Origin: Candidatus Gastranaerophilales bacterium
Lineage (GTDB): Bacteria; Cyanobacteriota; Vampirovibrionia; Gastranaerophilales; Gastranaerophilaceae
DNA: 55,871 nt
Reading direction: 5' to 3'
Assembly (NCBI GenBank): GCA_944326585.1
Contig: CALVEN010000008.1
Coordinates: 1-55,871, forward strand
Under the pieces are notes generated by a model. That model was not told the origin of the DNA. It made no database searches and saw nothing but the letters and a program-made list of their open reading frames with translations. Shown here one piece after another: positions 45,032 through 52,487 of this stretch; position 1 is the stretch's first letter, and each line of letters starts with the position of its first letter. Both the position numbers and the translations under genes were made by a program.

Positions 45032-45162
45032 GACGATAAGTCGTTAAGACGTTATGACGATAAGTCCTTTACCTTTACTATGAGCTATTTTGGTAATATC
45101 TCGCTAAGACTGATTAATGAAACGCACTTAACGTCCTATCGTCTTAATAACTTAACGACTTA
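45032..45162. repeat. Long interrupted inverted repeat between glmS and tRNA-Thr
   Basis: The left arm (about 45032-45064) has GACGATAAGTCGTTAAGACG; the right arm (about 45130-45162) has the reverse complement in part, with CTATCGTC and CTTAACGACTTA. The 65-base centre shows no coding signal. This is another short palindromic element, different from the main family. Confidence 0.65.
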
Positions 45163-45169
45163 AAAAAAT

Positions 45170-45223
<54 letters not shown>

Positions 45224-45242
<19 letters not shown>

Positions 45243-45400
45243 TTTCCAATGCCGTGAGAGATGTCGTGCCTTGGCACTTCGAGTCTCGCTATCGGCTGAC
45301 TTAATATCGGGAGAGGTGAGGCGGCTCAGCCGCTTCGAATCCCTTTATCGGCTTTTCCAATGCCGTGAGAGATGTCGTGCCTTTGGCAGCGCGGGATGAC
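45224..45400 (+). repeat. Repeated copies of the tRNA-Thr 3' end
   Basis: The tRNA 3' end with its T-loop (TTCAAGTCCCTTTATCGGCT) is followed by two more similar pieces, TTCGAGTCTCGCTATCGGCT near 45278 and TTCGAATCCCTTTATCGGCT near 45335. The stretch CCCTTTATCGG plus the next 30 bases (TTTTCCAATGCCGTGAGAGA, then TGTCGTGCC) is duplicated exactly at a distance of 111 bp (45230 and 45341). A GCGGCTCAGCCGC hairpin lies between. The pattern parallels the tRNA-Gln array at 17.6 kb. Confidence 0.8.
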
Positions 45401-45453
45401 GTGCAAGGTGTGTGTCTTTAGGTGGTTCCGATGACGTATTTATGGAACATTTC

Positions 45454-45826
45454 CGTCATCCCGGACTTGTTCCGGGATCTTATGAGGGTTTATGAAAGAA
45501 AAACTTAGCTACGTATATATACTGTCTAATTTCAGCAAAACGGTGTTTTATACAGGTGTTACTTCTGATTTGACAAAAAGGATGTATGAACATGTAAACA
45601 AACTGGCAGATGGATTTACATCAAAGTATAATATAAATCAATTATTATATTATGAAGTACATACCGAAATCTTAAGTGCAATTCAGCGTGAAAAAACAAT
45701 AAAGCGTTGGCGTCGGGATTGGAAATGGAATTTAATTGACAGTGTAAATCCTGAGAGAAAAAATCTTTATAAAAACGGCGTTATTTCAAGTTTGCCAAAA
45801 GATCCCGCAACAAGTGCGGGATGACG
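45454..45826. mobile_element. GIY-YIG nuclease cassette bounded by inverted palindromes
   Basis: The left boundary (45454-45480) reads CGTCATCCCGGACTTGTT then CCGGGATCT; the right boundary (45801-45826) reads AGATCCCGCAACAAGTG then CGGGATGACG, so they are inverted copies that differ only by two compensating core bases. Only the GIY-YIG gene lies between them. Its start is 11 bases from the left palindrome, and its stop (TGA) is inside the right one. Another CGTCATCCCGGACTTGTT copy with the same preceding ACATTTC lies at 45985-46011. Further GTCGTGCC...GGCAGTRCGGGAT units fill 45827-45984. Confidence 0.7.
45492..45824 (+). CDS. Single-domain GIY-YIG endonuclease-like protein
   Basis: The 110-residue protein matches the UvrC/YhbQ-like GIY-YIG fold: YVYILSN, VFYTGVTSDLTKRMYEHVN and SAIQREKTIKRWRRDWKWNLI. 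Tyr7, Tyr20, Arg30, His34 and Glu67 match expected active-site positions. Such small proteins are predicted nickases or endonucleases, but their roles are mostly unknown. The C-terminal KDPATSAG is encoded by the palindromic repeat AAAGATCCCGCAACAAGTGC, which also supplies the stop. AGGGTTT before the ATG is a weak ribosome site. Confidence 0.88.
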   Translation: MKEKLSYVYILSNFSKTVFYTGVTSDLTKRMYEHVNKLADGFTSKYNINQLLYYEVHTEILSAIQREKTIKRWRRDWKWNLIDSVNPERKNLYKNGVISSLPKDPATSAG

Positions 45827-45984
45827 TTCAGGGTGTAACCAAAGCAAAGAGTAGTGTCGTGCCTCAGGCAGTGCGGGATGACGTTTGGGGATTGACCAAT
45901 GTTAAGAGTAGTGTCCTGCCTTTGGCAGTACGGGATAACGTGCAGGGTGTGTGTTGCCTTATTTCCGTATTGGTGTAACATTTC

Positions 45985-46011
45985 CGTCATCCCGGACTTG
46001 TTCCGGGATCT
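45985..46011. repeat. Palindromic repeat upstream of the 50-aa gene
   Basis: CGTCATCCCGGACTTGTT plus CCGGGATCT, identical over 27 bases to the left boundary of the GIY-YIG cassette at 45454, including the preceding ACATTTC. The two copies are direct repeats 531 bp apart. Confidence 0.85.
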
Positions 46012-46024
46012 ATAGGAGAATTTT

Positions 46025-46177
46025 ATGATAACAACAGATTTTGTAAAAATTAGATATACGGACGATGACATTTTGATTGAGCGTGAGCTTCAAAATCTCG
46101 GTATTGAACCTTTAAGGTGGTCAGTTGCTGAGGTTTTGGCGGACGGACTTTTGATAAGTGTTTCATATATTAAGTAA
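46025..46177 (+). CDS. Small hypothetical protein (50 aa)
   Basis: ATAGGAGAATTTT precedes an ATG frame whose product reads MITTDFVKIRYTDDDILIER, then ELQNLGIEPLRWSVAEVLAD, ending LLISVSYIK. It has a balanced, globular-looking composition and a good ribosome site, so I think it is a real gene. No domain is recognised. It precedes metK by 115 bases, with a separate metK promoter between. Confidence 0.6.
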   Translation: MITTDFVKIRYTDDDILIERELQNLGIEPLRWSVAEVLADGLLISVSYIK

Positions 46178-46191
46178 AATCACGGAATTAT

Positions 46192-46266
46192 TTGATTTTA
46201 AAAATTTACGGGATTATAATGTAATTCAAACGGATAGGCCGGGTTGGAATTAAAAGACTTACCGGC
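46192..46266 (+). promoter_or_regulatory. metK promoter and leader with a hairpin
   Basis: TTGATT (46192-46197) and TATAAT (46215-46220) are 17 bases apart, giving a leader of about 65 bases. The leader has a GCCGG (46238-46242) / CCGGC (46262-46266) stem around a 19-base loop, then AAGGAG. Leaders of metK often hold SAM riboswitches. I cannot match this to SAM-I, SAM-II or the SMK box, so only the promoter and hairpin are claimed. Confidence 0.5.
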
Positions 46267-46292
46267 GGTAAAAGAATTAAGGAGAAATAGAA

Positions 46293-47561
46293 ATGACACC
46301 AAGAAATTTTTTATTTACTTCCGAATCTGTAACGGAAGGACACCCCGACAAAGTTTGCGATCAGATATCAGACGCAATTTTGGATGAATTTTTGACAAAG
46401 TACCCGCAGGCACGTGTTGCGGCGGAAACTACTGTTACGACAGGCATGGCGCTAGTGTGCGGTGAAATTACCGCGGATTGCTATGTTGATATTCCGTCTG
46501 TTGTCAGAAATACGATTAAAAATATCGGTTATCAGGGCCGTGAAGGCGGCGGTTTTGACTATAAAACCTGCGCTGTTTTGACAAGCATTGATGAGCAATC
46601 TTGTGATATTGCAGGCGGTGTTAATAAGGCGCTCGAAACCCGTTCTGACAACGCTGACACCTCAAGTTCCGAAACCGAAAACATCGGTGCCGGCGATCAG
46701 GGCATTATGTTCGGTTATGCGTGCAACGAAACACCTGAATTGATGCCTTTGCCTATCAGTTTAGCTCACAAGCTTTCTCACAGGCTTGCAAAAGTCAGAA
46801 AAGAAGGCGTTCTGGATTATTTAAGACCGGACGGCAAATCACAGGTTACTGTTGAATACGTTGACGGAAAACCTGCAAGAATTCACACAGTTCTTATCTC
46901 AACCCAGCACGATCCTGAAATTCTCGGCGAAACTGATAACTATAAAGTTCAGGAAATTATAAGACGCGATATTACAAAATACGTTATTGACGAGGTTTTC
47001 TCACATGAATCAATAAAATTGGATGACAAAACAATAATTCTTGTGAATCCGTCAGGACGTTTTGTAGTAGGCGGACCCCAGGGTGACGCGGGTTTGACAG
47101 GCAGAAAAATTATCGTTGACACCTATGGCGGTTATTCACGCCACGGCGGCGGTGCTTTTTCGGGCAAAGATCCTACAAAAGTTGACAGATCTGCTGCTTA
47201 TGCCGCAAGATATGTTGCCAAAAACATTGTTGCCGCAGGTCTGGCTGAAAAATGCGAAATCGAATTGGCTTATGCAATCGGTGTTGCGGAACCTGTTTCG
47301 ATTATGGTTGACACTTTCGGTACAGGCAGAATTTCGGATGATGAAATTTCAGATTTGGTCTACAAAAACTTTGATTTAAGACCTGCCGCAATTATTAAGC
47401 AGTTTGATTTGCGCGGTTTGCCTGCTAAAAACGGCGGTAAATTCTATCAATTGCTTGCAGCATACGGTCATATGGGCAGAACTGATATTGATGTTCCGTG
47501 GGAAAGAGTTGATAAGGCTGATACCTTGAAATCTCAGGCGCTTTCCTGTGCAAGCTGCTAA
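46293..47561 (+). CDS. metK: S-adenosylmethionine synthetase
   Basis: The 422-residue enzyme makes S-adenosylmethionine from methionine and [63 protein letters not shown] and [20 protein letters not shown] are the invariant motifs. The length is slightly above the usual 380-400. A Cys-rich tail (ALSCASC) ends it. AAGGAG precedes the ATG and a terminator follows. Confidence 0.97.
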   Translation: MTPRNFLFTSESVTEGHPDKVCDQISDAILDEFLTKYPQARVAAETTVTTGMALVCGEITADCYVDIPSVVRNTIKNIGYQGREGGGFDYKTCAVLTSIDEQSCDIAGGVNKALETRSDNADTSSSETENIGAGDQGIMFGYACNETPELMPLPISLAHKLSHRLAKVRKEGVLDYLRPDGKSQVTVEYVDGKPARIHTVLISTQHDPEILGETDNYKVQEIIRRDITKYVIDEVFSHESIKLDDKTIILVNPSGRFVVGGPQGDAGLTGRKIIVDTYGGYSRHGGGAFSGKDPTKVDRSAAYAARYVAKNIVAAGLAEKCEIELAYAIGVAEPVSIMVDTFGTGRISDDEISDLVYKNFDLRPAAIIKQFDLRGLPAKNGGKFYQLLAAYGHMGRTDIDVPWERVDKADTLKSQALSCASC

Positions 47562-47585
47562 GATAAAAATGTTAGATATTGACCC

Positions 47586-47614
47586 AAAAAGACACCCTGA
47601 GGGTGTCTTTTTTT
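47586..47614 (+). terminator. Terminator after metK
   Basis: Perfect 12-bp stem AAAAAGACACCC (47586-47597) with GGGTGTCTTTTT (47601-47612), loop TGA, U-run to 47614. Confidence 0.9.
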
Positions 47615-47684
47615 GTGAATTTACAGGTGTATTTCCACCATACCCTCACCCTCAAGAGGGGTGCATGAGTCAAGACAATCCTCT

Positions 47685-47986
47685 GTCATCCTGAGGCGAA
47701 GCCGAAGGAGCTTAGATAAAAGATACTAAGATACTAAGACAGTAAGATACTAAGAATTTACTACAATATGTCATCCTGAGGCGAAGCCGAAAGAGCTCAG
47801 ATAAAAGATACTAAGATACTAAGACAGTAAGATACTAAGAATTTACTACACTCTGTCATCCTGAGGCGAAGCCGAAAGAGCTCAGATAAAAGATACTAAG
47901 ATACTAAGGCAGTAAGATACTAAGAATTTACTGTTGGGCAAGTTTGGTATGCCTATAACCGTCATCCCGCATTTATTGCGGGATCT
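47685..47986. repeat. Tandem array of 85-bp composite repeats after metK
   Basis: Three units start at 47685, 47770 and 47855, exactly 85 bp apart. Each has the GTCATCCTGAGGCGAAGCCG palindrome, AGATACTAAGATACTAAGRC, AGTAAGATACTAAGAATTTA and CT. Compared with the array at 36.5 kb, the units lack the TGTCGGATAATCCGAC dyad. A CGTCATCCCGCATT/GCGGGATCT palindrome (47960-47986) follows. Confidence 0.9.
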
Positions 47987-47993
47987 TTTTGAA

Positions 47994-48127
47994 AAAGTAA
48001 ATAAGGGAATAAGTAAATAAGGGAATAAGTGTTATATAAAAATGGATATTAGAAAAACTCCGCTCAGATTGATTTTTGATACAACTTATTTACATATTAC
48101 CTTATTTACTTATTCCCTTATTCCCTA
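47994..48127. repeat. Imperfect long inverted repeat at the 3' end of the YibE/F-like gene
   Basis: AAGTAAATAAGGGAATAAGT (twice in a row from about 47994) is complementary to TTATTTACTTATTCCCTTAT near 48100-48127. The left arm is itself a direct repeat. It could act as a terminator for the minus-strand gene ending at 48125, or be another dispersed element. Confidence 0.55.
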
Positions 48128-49234
48128 CATTTCAAATTCTTCTTTGTGTTTTGTTTTAATCAAGTAGGCGCTGATTATTGCGGTGACCGGCACGCAGGCA
48201 AGGATTGCAATGCTTCCGATAAGCGCGGATGTGATTTCTGTTGCAACCTGATTAAGGTTGAAAAATTTATTCAGGTCAATATTATTTGATAAAAGTACAA
48301 GCGGCAAAGAGCTTCCCAGATACACCAGAATAAGCGTGTTTGACATTGTGCCGATTATATCGCGTCCGACGTTCATGCCGGATTTGAAAAGGTCTTTTAT
48401 TGTCAGGTTTTTGTCTGTCAGGTAGATTTCGTTAATGGTGCTTGCAATTGAAACAGCAGTGTCCATAACCGCTCCGAGTGCCGCAAGCATCATTGAGGCG
48501 GACAAAATCCCCGTAAAATCCAGATCGGGTCTTGCGGTATACAAAAACATCGGCTCTTCTCCCGCAAATCCCGTGAGTGTCGCAAGTTTTATGCTTAATA
48601 TTGAAAGCGCCGCCGCAAATCCGACACTTACGATTGAGCCTAAAATCGCCGAGGTGCTTTTGAAGTTTAACCCGCCGACTAAGTATATTGTAATTACGGT
48701 CGATAATATACAGACGATAAGCGATGCCAGAATCGGCGACACTTCATGCAAAATCATCGGCGTCAGCGCAAAAAAGATTAATGCAACCGTCGCGACGATT
48801 GATATAAAGCTTAAAATCCCTTTCTTACGCCCAATTAAAAGCAGCATCAGGAAAAATATCCCTGTAAAAATGTATATCGCGTTTACTCTTTCAATATCTG
48901 ATATGAAAAATTCAACATCCTCGATGTCTTCAATAAATTCAACTCTCGGTTCTACGTGCAGAACAACCCTGTCGCCTTTTGAAAGCATTATGTCATACGC
49001 GGGGTTCCCTGTCAGCATGTTATCAAGTTCGACCGTTTCGCCTTTAAACTTGCCTGTCAGAATTTTGACGGTCACATCCTGCTTTATTTGATTTTGGTCA
49101 CCGCCTTGAATGTTATCAATGTATTCAATATTTTCCACAAGCCCTTTTTCCGCAGGCAGAACTTTATCTCCCTCAGCAAGTGCCGGTATTGAAAGACCTA
49201 TAAACATTAAAATAATTATTAATAATTTTCTCAT
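48125..49234 (-). CDS. YibE/F-family membrane protein
   Basis: The 369-residue protein starts with a signal-like segment (MRKLLIIILMFIGLSIPALA). A soluble domain of about 110 residues with DVTVKILTGKFKGETVELDNML and GDRVVLHVEP follows, then about seven to eight membrane helices. LFALTPM-type helices, GGLNFKSTSAILGSIVSVG and ALGAVMDTAVSIASTINEI are typical YibE/F stretches. The family is thought to be a transporter or export component, but the substrate is unproven. GAGGGATATT precedes the ATG. It is divergent from argS, 73 bases away. Confidence 0.88.
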   Translation of the reverse strand: MRKLLIIILMFIGLSIPALAEGDKVLPAEKGLVENIEYIDNIQGGDQNQIKQDVTVKILTGKFKGETVELDNMLTGNPAYDIMLSKGDRVVLHVEPRVEFIEDIEDVEFFISDIERVNAIYIFTGIFFLMLLLIGRKKGILSFISIVATVALIFFALTPMILHEVSPILASLIVCILSTVITIYLVGGLNFKSTSAILGSIVSVGFAAALSILSIKLATLTGFAGEEPMFLYTARPDLDFTGILSASMMLAALGAVMDTAVSIASTINEIYLTDKNLTIKDLFKSGMNVGRDIIGTMSNTLILVYLGSSLPLVLLSNNIDLNKFFNLNQVATEITSALIGSIAILACVPVTAIISAYLIKTKHKEEFEM

Positions 49235-49307
49235 AATATCCCTCGTATTTAGTTTAGCATAAAAAACTAACTTTGTTTATGGTATTATTGTCTTACAGGA
49301 GAGAATT

Positions 49308-51110
49308 ATGATAAAAGATTATTTTTTGAATAAAGTTGAAGATGCAATAGAAAAAGCGGTAAAATCAGGTAAATTAGGTCAGATGACGGAATATGAAAAA
49401 GGAACGCTGGCTGTTGAACGTCCTAAAAATGTTGATTTTGGCGATTATGCTGTGAATGTCTCATGTCTTGCCCGCACGGCAAGGATTGCTCCGCCTTTGA
49501 TTGCGCAGAATATTCTTGAGTTTATTGAAAAAGAAGATAACGAATATACCGTAATTGCCGGGTTTATCAACTTTAAGGCGGGAAATAATCTTTTGTGCAA
49601 CCTTATTGACGAAATTATCAAGAAAAAATCGCTTTTCGGCAAGCCCGAAAAAATTGATAAGGAAAAAATTATTCTTGAATATGTTTCCGCAAACCCCACA
49701 GGACCTTTCCACATCGGTCACGGACGCTGGGCGGCTATGGGTTCGGTGCTTGCAAATCTGCTGAAATTCTACGGACACGAGGTCTATCAGGAATTTTACA
49801 TTAATGATGCAGGCTCCCAAATCCAAAAACTCGGCAATTCTCTAGCTATAAGAATTCGTCAGGAACTCGGCGAAAAGGTCGATTTTCCGACGGATGAAAC
49901 CGAACGCAAAAATTACTATCCGGGCGATTATTTAATCCCTGTTGCAAAAGAATTTATTGAACGCAACGCAGAAATTCTGAAACACCTAACGGCTTCGCCG
50001 ACGGATGCAGGCTCACACAACTCGTTCCTCGTTGGTTCGCTTTGCAAAGTTCAGAATGACATTAGTCTTATTCCTTTACAGACATTGTGCGACTTTGCAA
50101 AGGATTATGAAGAAAAAGTTCAGCGCGATTTGCTGGAAAAATTCAGGGTGCATTTTGATAATTTTTATTCCGAACTAACCCTCCATAAATCAGGCAAAGT
50201 TGATGAGTGTGTGAATAAATTAAAAGCAAGCGGAAAAATTTATAAAAAAGACGGCGCGGATTGGTTCAAATCCTCCGACTTTGGCGATGATCAAGACAGA
50301 GTCATCAAAAAAGCCGACGGCGCAAATACTTATCTGACGGCAGATATTGCTTACCATATTGATAAATTGAACCGCGGATTTGACAGAATGATTGATATCT
50401 GGGGCGCTGACCACCACGGCTATGTTGCGCGCGTAAAAGCTTCTCTTGCGGCGCTCGGACGCGACCCCGATAAACTCGAAATTCTCCTCGGGCAGCTGGT
50501 TAACCTTGTTGTTAACGGTGAGGAAGTCCGTATGGGCAAACGTAAAAATATGGTTACCCTTGAAGATTTGATTGATGAAGTCGGGGTTGATGCAACCCGT
50601 TTCTGGATGACAATGAGAAATATCGACACTACCCTTGATTTCGATATTGACCTTGCAAAGAAAAATTCCGACGAAAATCCCGTATTCTACGTCCAATATG
50701 CCCATGCAAGAGCCTGCTCAATTATCCGTAATGTTATAAATGATAAAATTGATACCGAATCAGGCAAAACAGTTCCTGCGGTTTTGTCGGAGGCCGAATA
50801 CAAAGATTTGACGGAAAATTTCGACAAATCAATACTTTTAGGAAATATTCAAGACGCAAGACAGCTTGTTTTAAAGCTTGAAGAATATAAATCCATGATT
50901 GAAAATTCGGCAAAAACACGTCAGGTCTATACGATTTGCCGTTATGTTCAGGAGCTTGCAAGCGAATTTCATTCATTTTATAATGCGGTGCGCGTTATTA
51001 ATGACGACAAACAGCTTACAAAAGCACGGCTCGCGCTTGTGTATTCAGTTAAAACCGTTTTGAATAACGCGTTAGAGCTTCTTGCTGTTACGGCACCTGA
51101 GAGAATGTAA
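49308..51110 (+). CDS. argS: Arginine--tRNA ligase with an in-frame repeat insertion
   Basis: The 600-residue class I enzyme charges tRNA-Arg. Its class I signature is VSANPTGPFHIGHGRWAAMG. The usual KMSKR-type loop reads VRMGKRKNMVTLEDLIDEVG, with Gly for Ser. WGADHHGYVARVKASLAALG and QYAHARACSIIRN are also family motifs. Residues about 222-252 do not belong to ArgRS: they are encoded by a palindromic repeat also found in spacers of this window. It lies between PGDYLIPVAKEFIERNA and PLQTLCDFAKDYEEK, a surface region, and the frame is kept. AGGAGAG precedes the ATG. The gene should remain functional, as no other argS is in view. Confidence 0.95.
   Translation: MIKDYFLNKVEDAIEKAVKSGKLGQMTEYEKGTLAVERPKNVDFGDYAVNVSCLARTARIAPPLIAQNILEFIEKEDNEYTVIAGFINFKAGNNLLCNLIDEIIKKKSLFGKPEKIDKEKIILEYVSANPTGPFHIGHGRWAAMGSVLANLLKFYGHEVYQEFYINDAGSQIQKLGNSLAIRIRQELGEKVDFPTDETERKNYYPGDYLIPVAKEFIERNAEILKHLTASPTDAGSHNSFLVGSLCKVQNDISLIPLQTLCDFAKDYEEKVQRDLLEKFRVHFDNFYSELTLHKSGKVDECVNKLKASGKIYKKDGADWFKSSDFGDDQDRVIKKADGANTYLTADIAYHIDKLNRGFDRMIDIWGADHHGYVARVKASLAALGRDPDKLEILLGQLVNLVVNGEEVRMGKRKNMVTLEDLIDEVGVDATRFWMTMRNIDTTLDFDIDLAKKNSDENPVFYVQYAHARACSIIRNVINDKIDTESGKTVPAVLSEAEYKDLTENFDKSILLGNIQDARQLVLKLEEYKSMIENSAKTRQVYTICRYVQELASEFHSFYNAVRVINDDKQLTKARLALVYSVKTVLNNALELLAVTAPERM
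49973..50061 (+). repeat. Composite palindromic repeat inside argS
   Basis: Half a palindrome (ATTCTGAAACA) lies at the left and the other half (GTTCAGAATGACA) at the right. Between them is an ACGAG-family element including GGCTCACACAACTCGTTCCT and CGTTGGTTCGCTTTGCAAAG. The same element, on the other strand, is at 28.0, 29.1 and 23.5 kb. Here it adds about 30 codons (SPTDAGSHNSFLVGSLCKVQ in its centre) without stop or frameshift. Confidence 0.9.
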
Positions 51111-51112
51111 AA

Positions 51113-51484
51113 TTATACACCTTTGAAAAAATCTTTGTCGATATGTTCAATTGCGCTTTTTATGCTGTCAATTGCTTTGTCAATAACTTGATTTTTTTTG
51201 TGGTCGCGCAGGTCTTTGAACATTACTTTTTTTATGTTGTTGTTTTTGTCCTTGTATACCTGCACTCCGGCATATGGAGTCTGGTAAAGCTCAAATGTGT
51301 CGCCGTTTTGCATGTGTTTTATGTCGTATGAAGCTAACTGCTTATGTGCTTCCGTTATCCTGCGGGTTTCAATATAAGGTTTGTAATTCTTTTTGTCGAA
51401 CCAAACTACATCTTCTATAGTTGTGTCAGAATATCGTACTCTTGAATTAATGATAAAATCCCTTATAAGTGTGTTAACTTTCAT
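51113..51484 (-). CDS. Small hypothetical protein (123 aa)
   Basis: The product starts MKVNTLIRDFIINSRVRYSD after AAGGAGAAAAA and is rich in Lys, Asp and Asn. It carries YDIKHMQNGDTFELYQTPYA, VQVYKDKNNNIKKVMFKDLR and a final helix (QVIDKAIDSIKSAIEHIDKD). The central NGDTFELY recalls the NDGKEYLY block of the SFxG-motif proteins (3.7 and 39.4 kb), a weak likeness that I do not press. No signal peptide or known domain. It ends two bases from the convergent argS stop. Confidence 0.7.
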   Translation of the reverse strand: MKVNTLIRDFIINSRVRYSDTTIEDVVWFDKKNYKPYIETRRITEAHKQLASYDIKHMQNGDTFELYQTPYAGVQVYKDKNNNIKKVMFKDLRDHKKNQVIDKAIDSIKSAIEHIDKDFFKGV

Positions 51485-51530
51485 TTTTTCTCCTTTTTTT
51501 ATTAAATAAATCCGAAAATAAAAAAATTTG

Positions 51531-52487
51531 CTACCTTATATTGTTAAGAATTGTAATTATTTTATCATAATTTTCTTCAAGGACAAGCTCGGTGCGGAGC
51601 TGTTTTGCGTGCTGAAATCCCGATAAATAATAAGGATAAAATTTTCGCATGAATTTTATACCTGTATTTTCTCCGCGGAGTTTGATTTCTTCTTCGACGT
51701 GAAATCTGAGCATTTCGATTCGTTCATTAATCGGCGGCTGCGGAAGTTTTTCGCCTGTTTTCAGGTAATGTTCAATTCTTTTTATAAGTGTCGGGTCGCC
51801 GAGTGCGCCTCTGCCTATTGCAACTCCGTCGGCTCCGGATTCATTAAGCGCCTCAATTGCTGTTTCAATTGACACTATATCTCCGTTTGCAAAAACAGGA
51901 ATATCAACGTTTTCTTTTAATTTTCGTATAAGTTTCCAGTCAGCTTTCCCCGAATACATCTGAGAGCGCGTCCTGCCGTGCAGGGTTATGAATTCAGCAC
52001 CCGCTTTTTGCATTTTTTGACCGAATTCTACAAAATTAAGCTCATCCATTGTATAGCCCAGCCGGAATTTTACGCTTACTGGCTTATCTGTACCTGATTT
52101 GACTGCCTTTACAAGATCTGATGCCAAATCTGGGTTCCGCATCAAAGAACACCCGTCCTGTCCGCCTACAACTTTTTTTACCGGACAACCCATATTTATG
52201 TCTATCATATCCGCTACAGGCGACAGGGTTTTTGCTGCAAGCTCCATTAAGTGCGGCTTGTGTCCGCTTATCTGGTAAGATATGGGGCTGTGATTGTCAT
52301 CGCGTTTTAAAATTTCCGTACCTGATCTGCCGTTAAGTGTTTGCGCCAAAAATTCCGAGCTTATCATTTCCGTTGTTAAAAGACATTCTTTTGAATATTT
52401 TCTGATTAAGCTTCTCAATACGTAATCGGTTATTCCCGCCATCGGCGCTAATGACACCCTGCTTTTTATGAGTTCCTTAATTTCCAT
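51531..52487 (-). CDS. dusB: tRNA-dihydrouridine synthase, DusB-like
   Basis: The 318-residue FMN-dependent TIM barrel reduces uridines in the tRNA D-loop. APMAGITDYVLRSLIRKY, the catalytic Cys in IDINMGCPVKKVVGG, VSVKFRLGYTMDE, EFITLHGRTRSQMYSG and VFANGDIVS... ADGVAIGRGALGDP are in the family order. Dus members are hard to separate by eye; DusB is the common single copy in such genomes. The start overlaps the TPR gene on the same strand by 11 bases. Confidence 0.92.
   Translation of the reverse strand: MEIKELIKSRVSLAPMAGITDYVLRSLIRKYSKECLLTTEMISSEFLAQTLNGRSGTEILKRDDNHSPISYQISGHKPHLMELAAKTLSPVADMIDINMGCPVKKVVGGQDGCSLMRNPDLASDLVKAVKSGTDKPVSVKFRLGYTMDELNFVEFGQKMQKAGAEFITLHGRTRSQMYSGKADWKLIRKLKENVDIPVFANGDIVSIETAIEALNESGADGVAIGRGALGDPTLIKRIEHYLKTGEKLPQPPINERIEMLRFHVEEEIKLRGENTGIKFMRKFYPYYLSGFQHAKQLRTELVLEENYDKIITILNNIR

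Noticed and set aside
45481-45984. A classical IS element around the GIY-YIG gene
   Set aside because: No transposase motif, and the boundaries are internal palindromes rather than IS-type terminal repeats with target duplications.
46178-46292. Named SAM riboswitch before metK
   Set aside because: Conserved cores of SAM-I, SAM-II and SMK box were not recognised; kept only as a hairpin leader.
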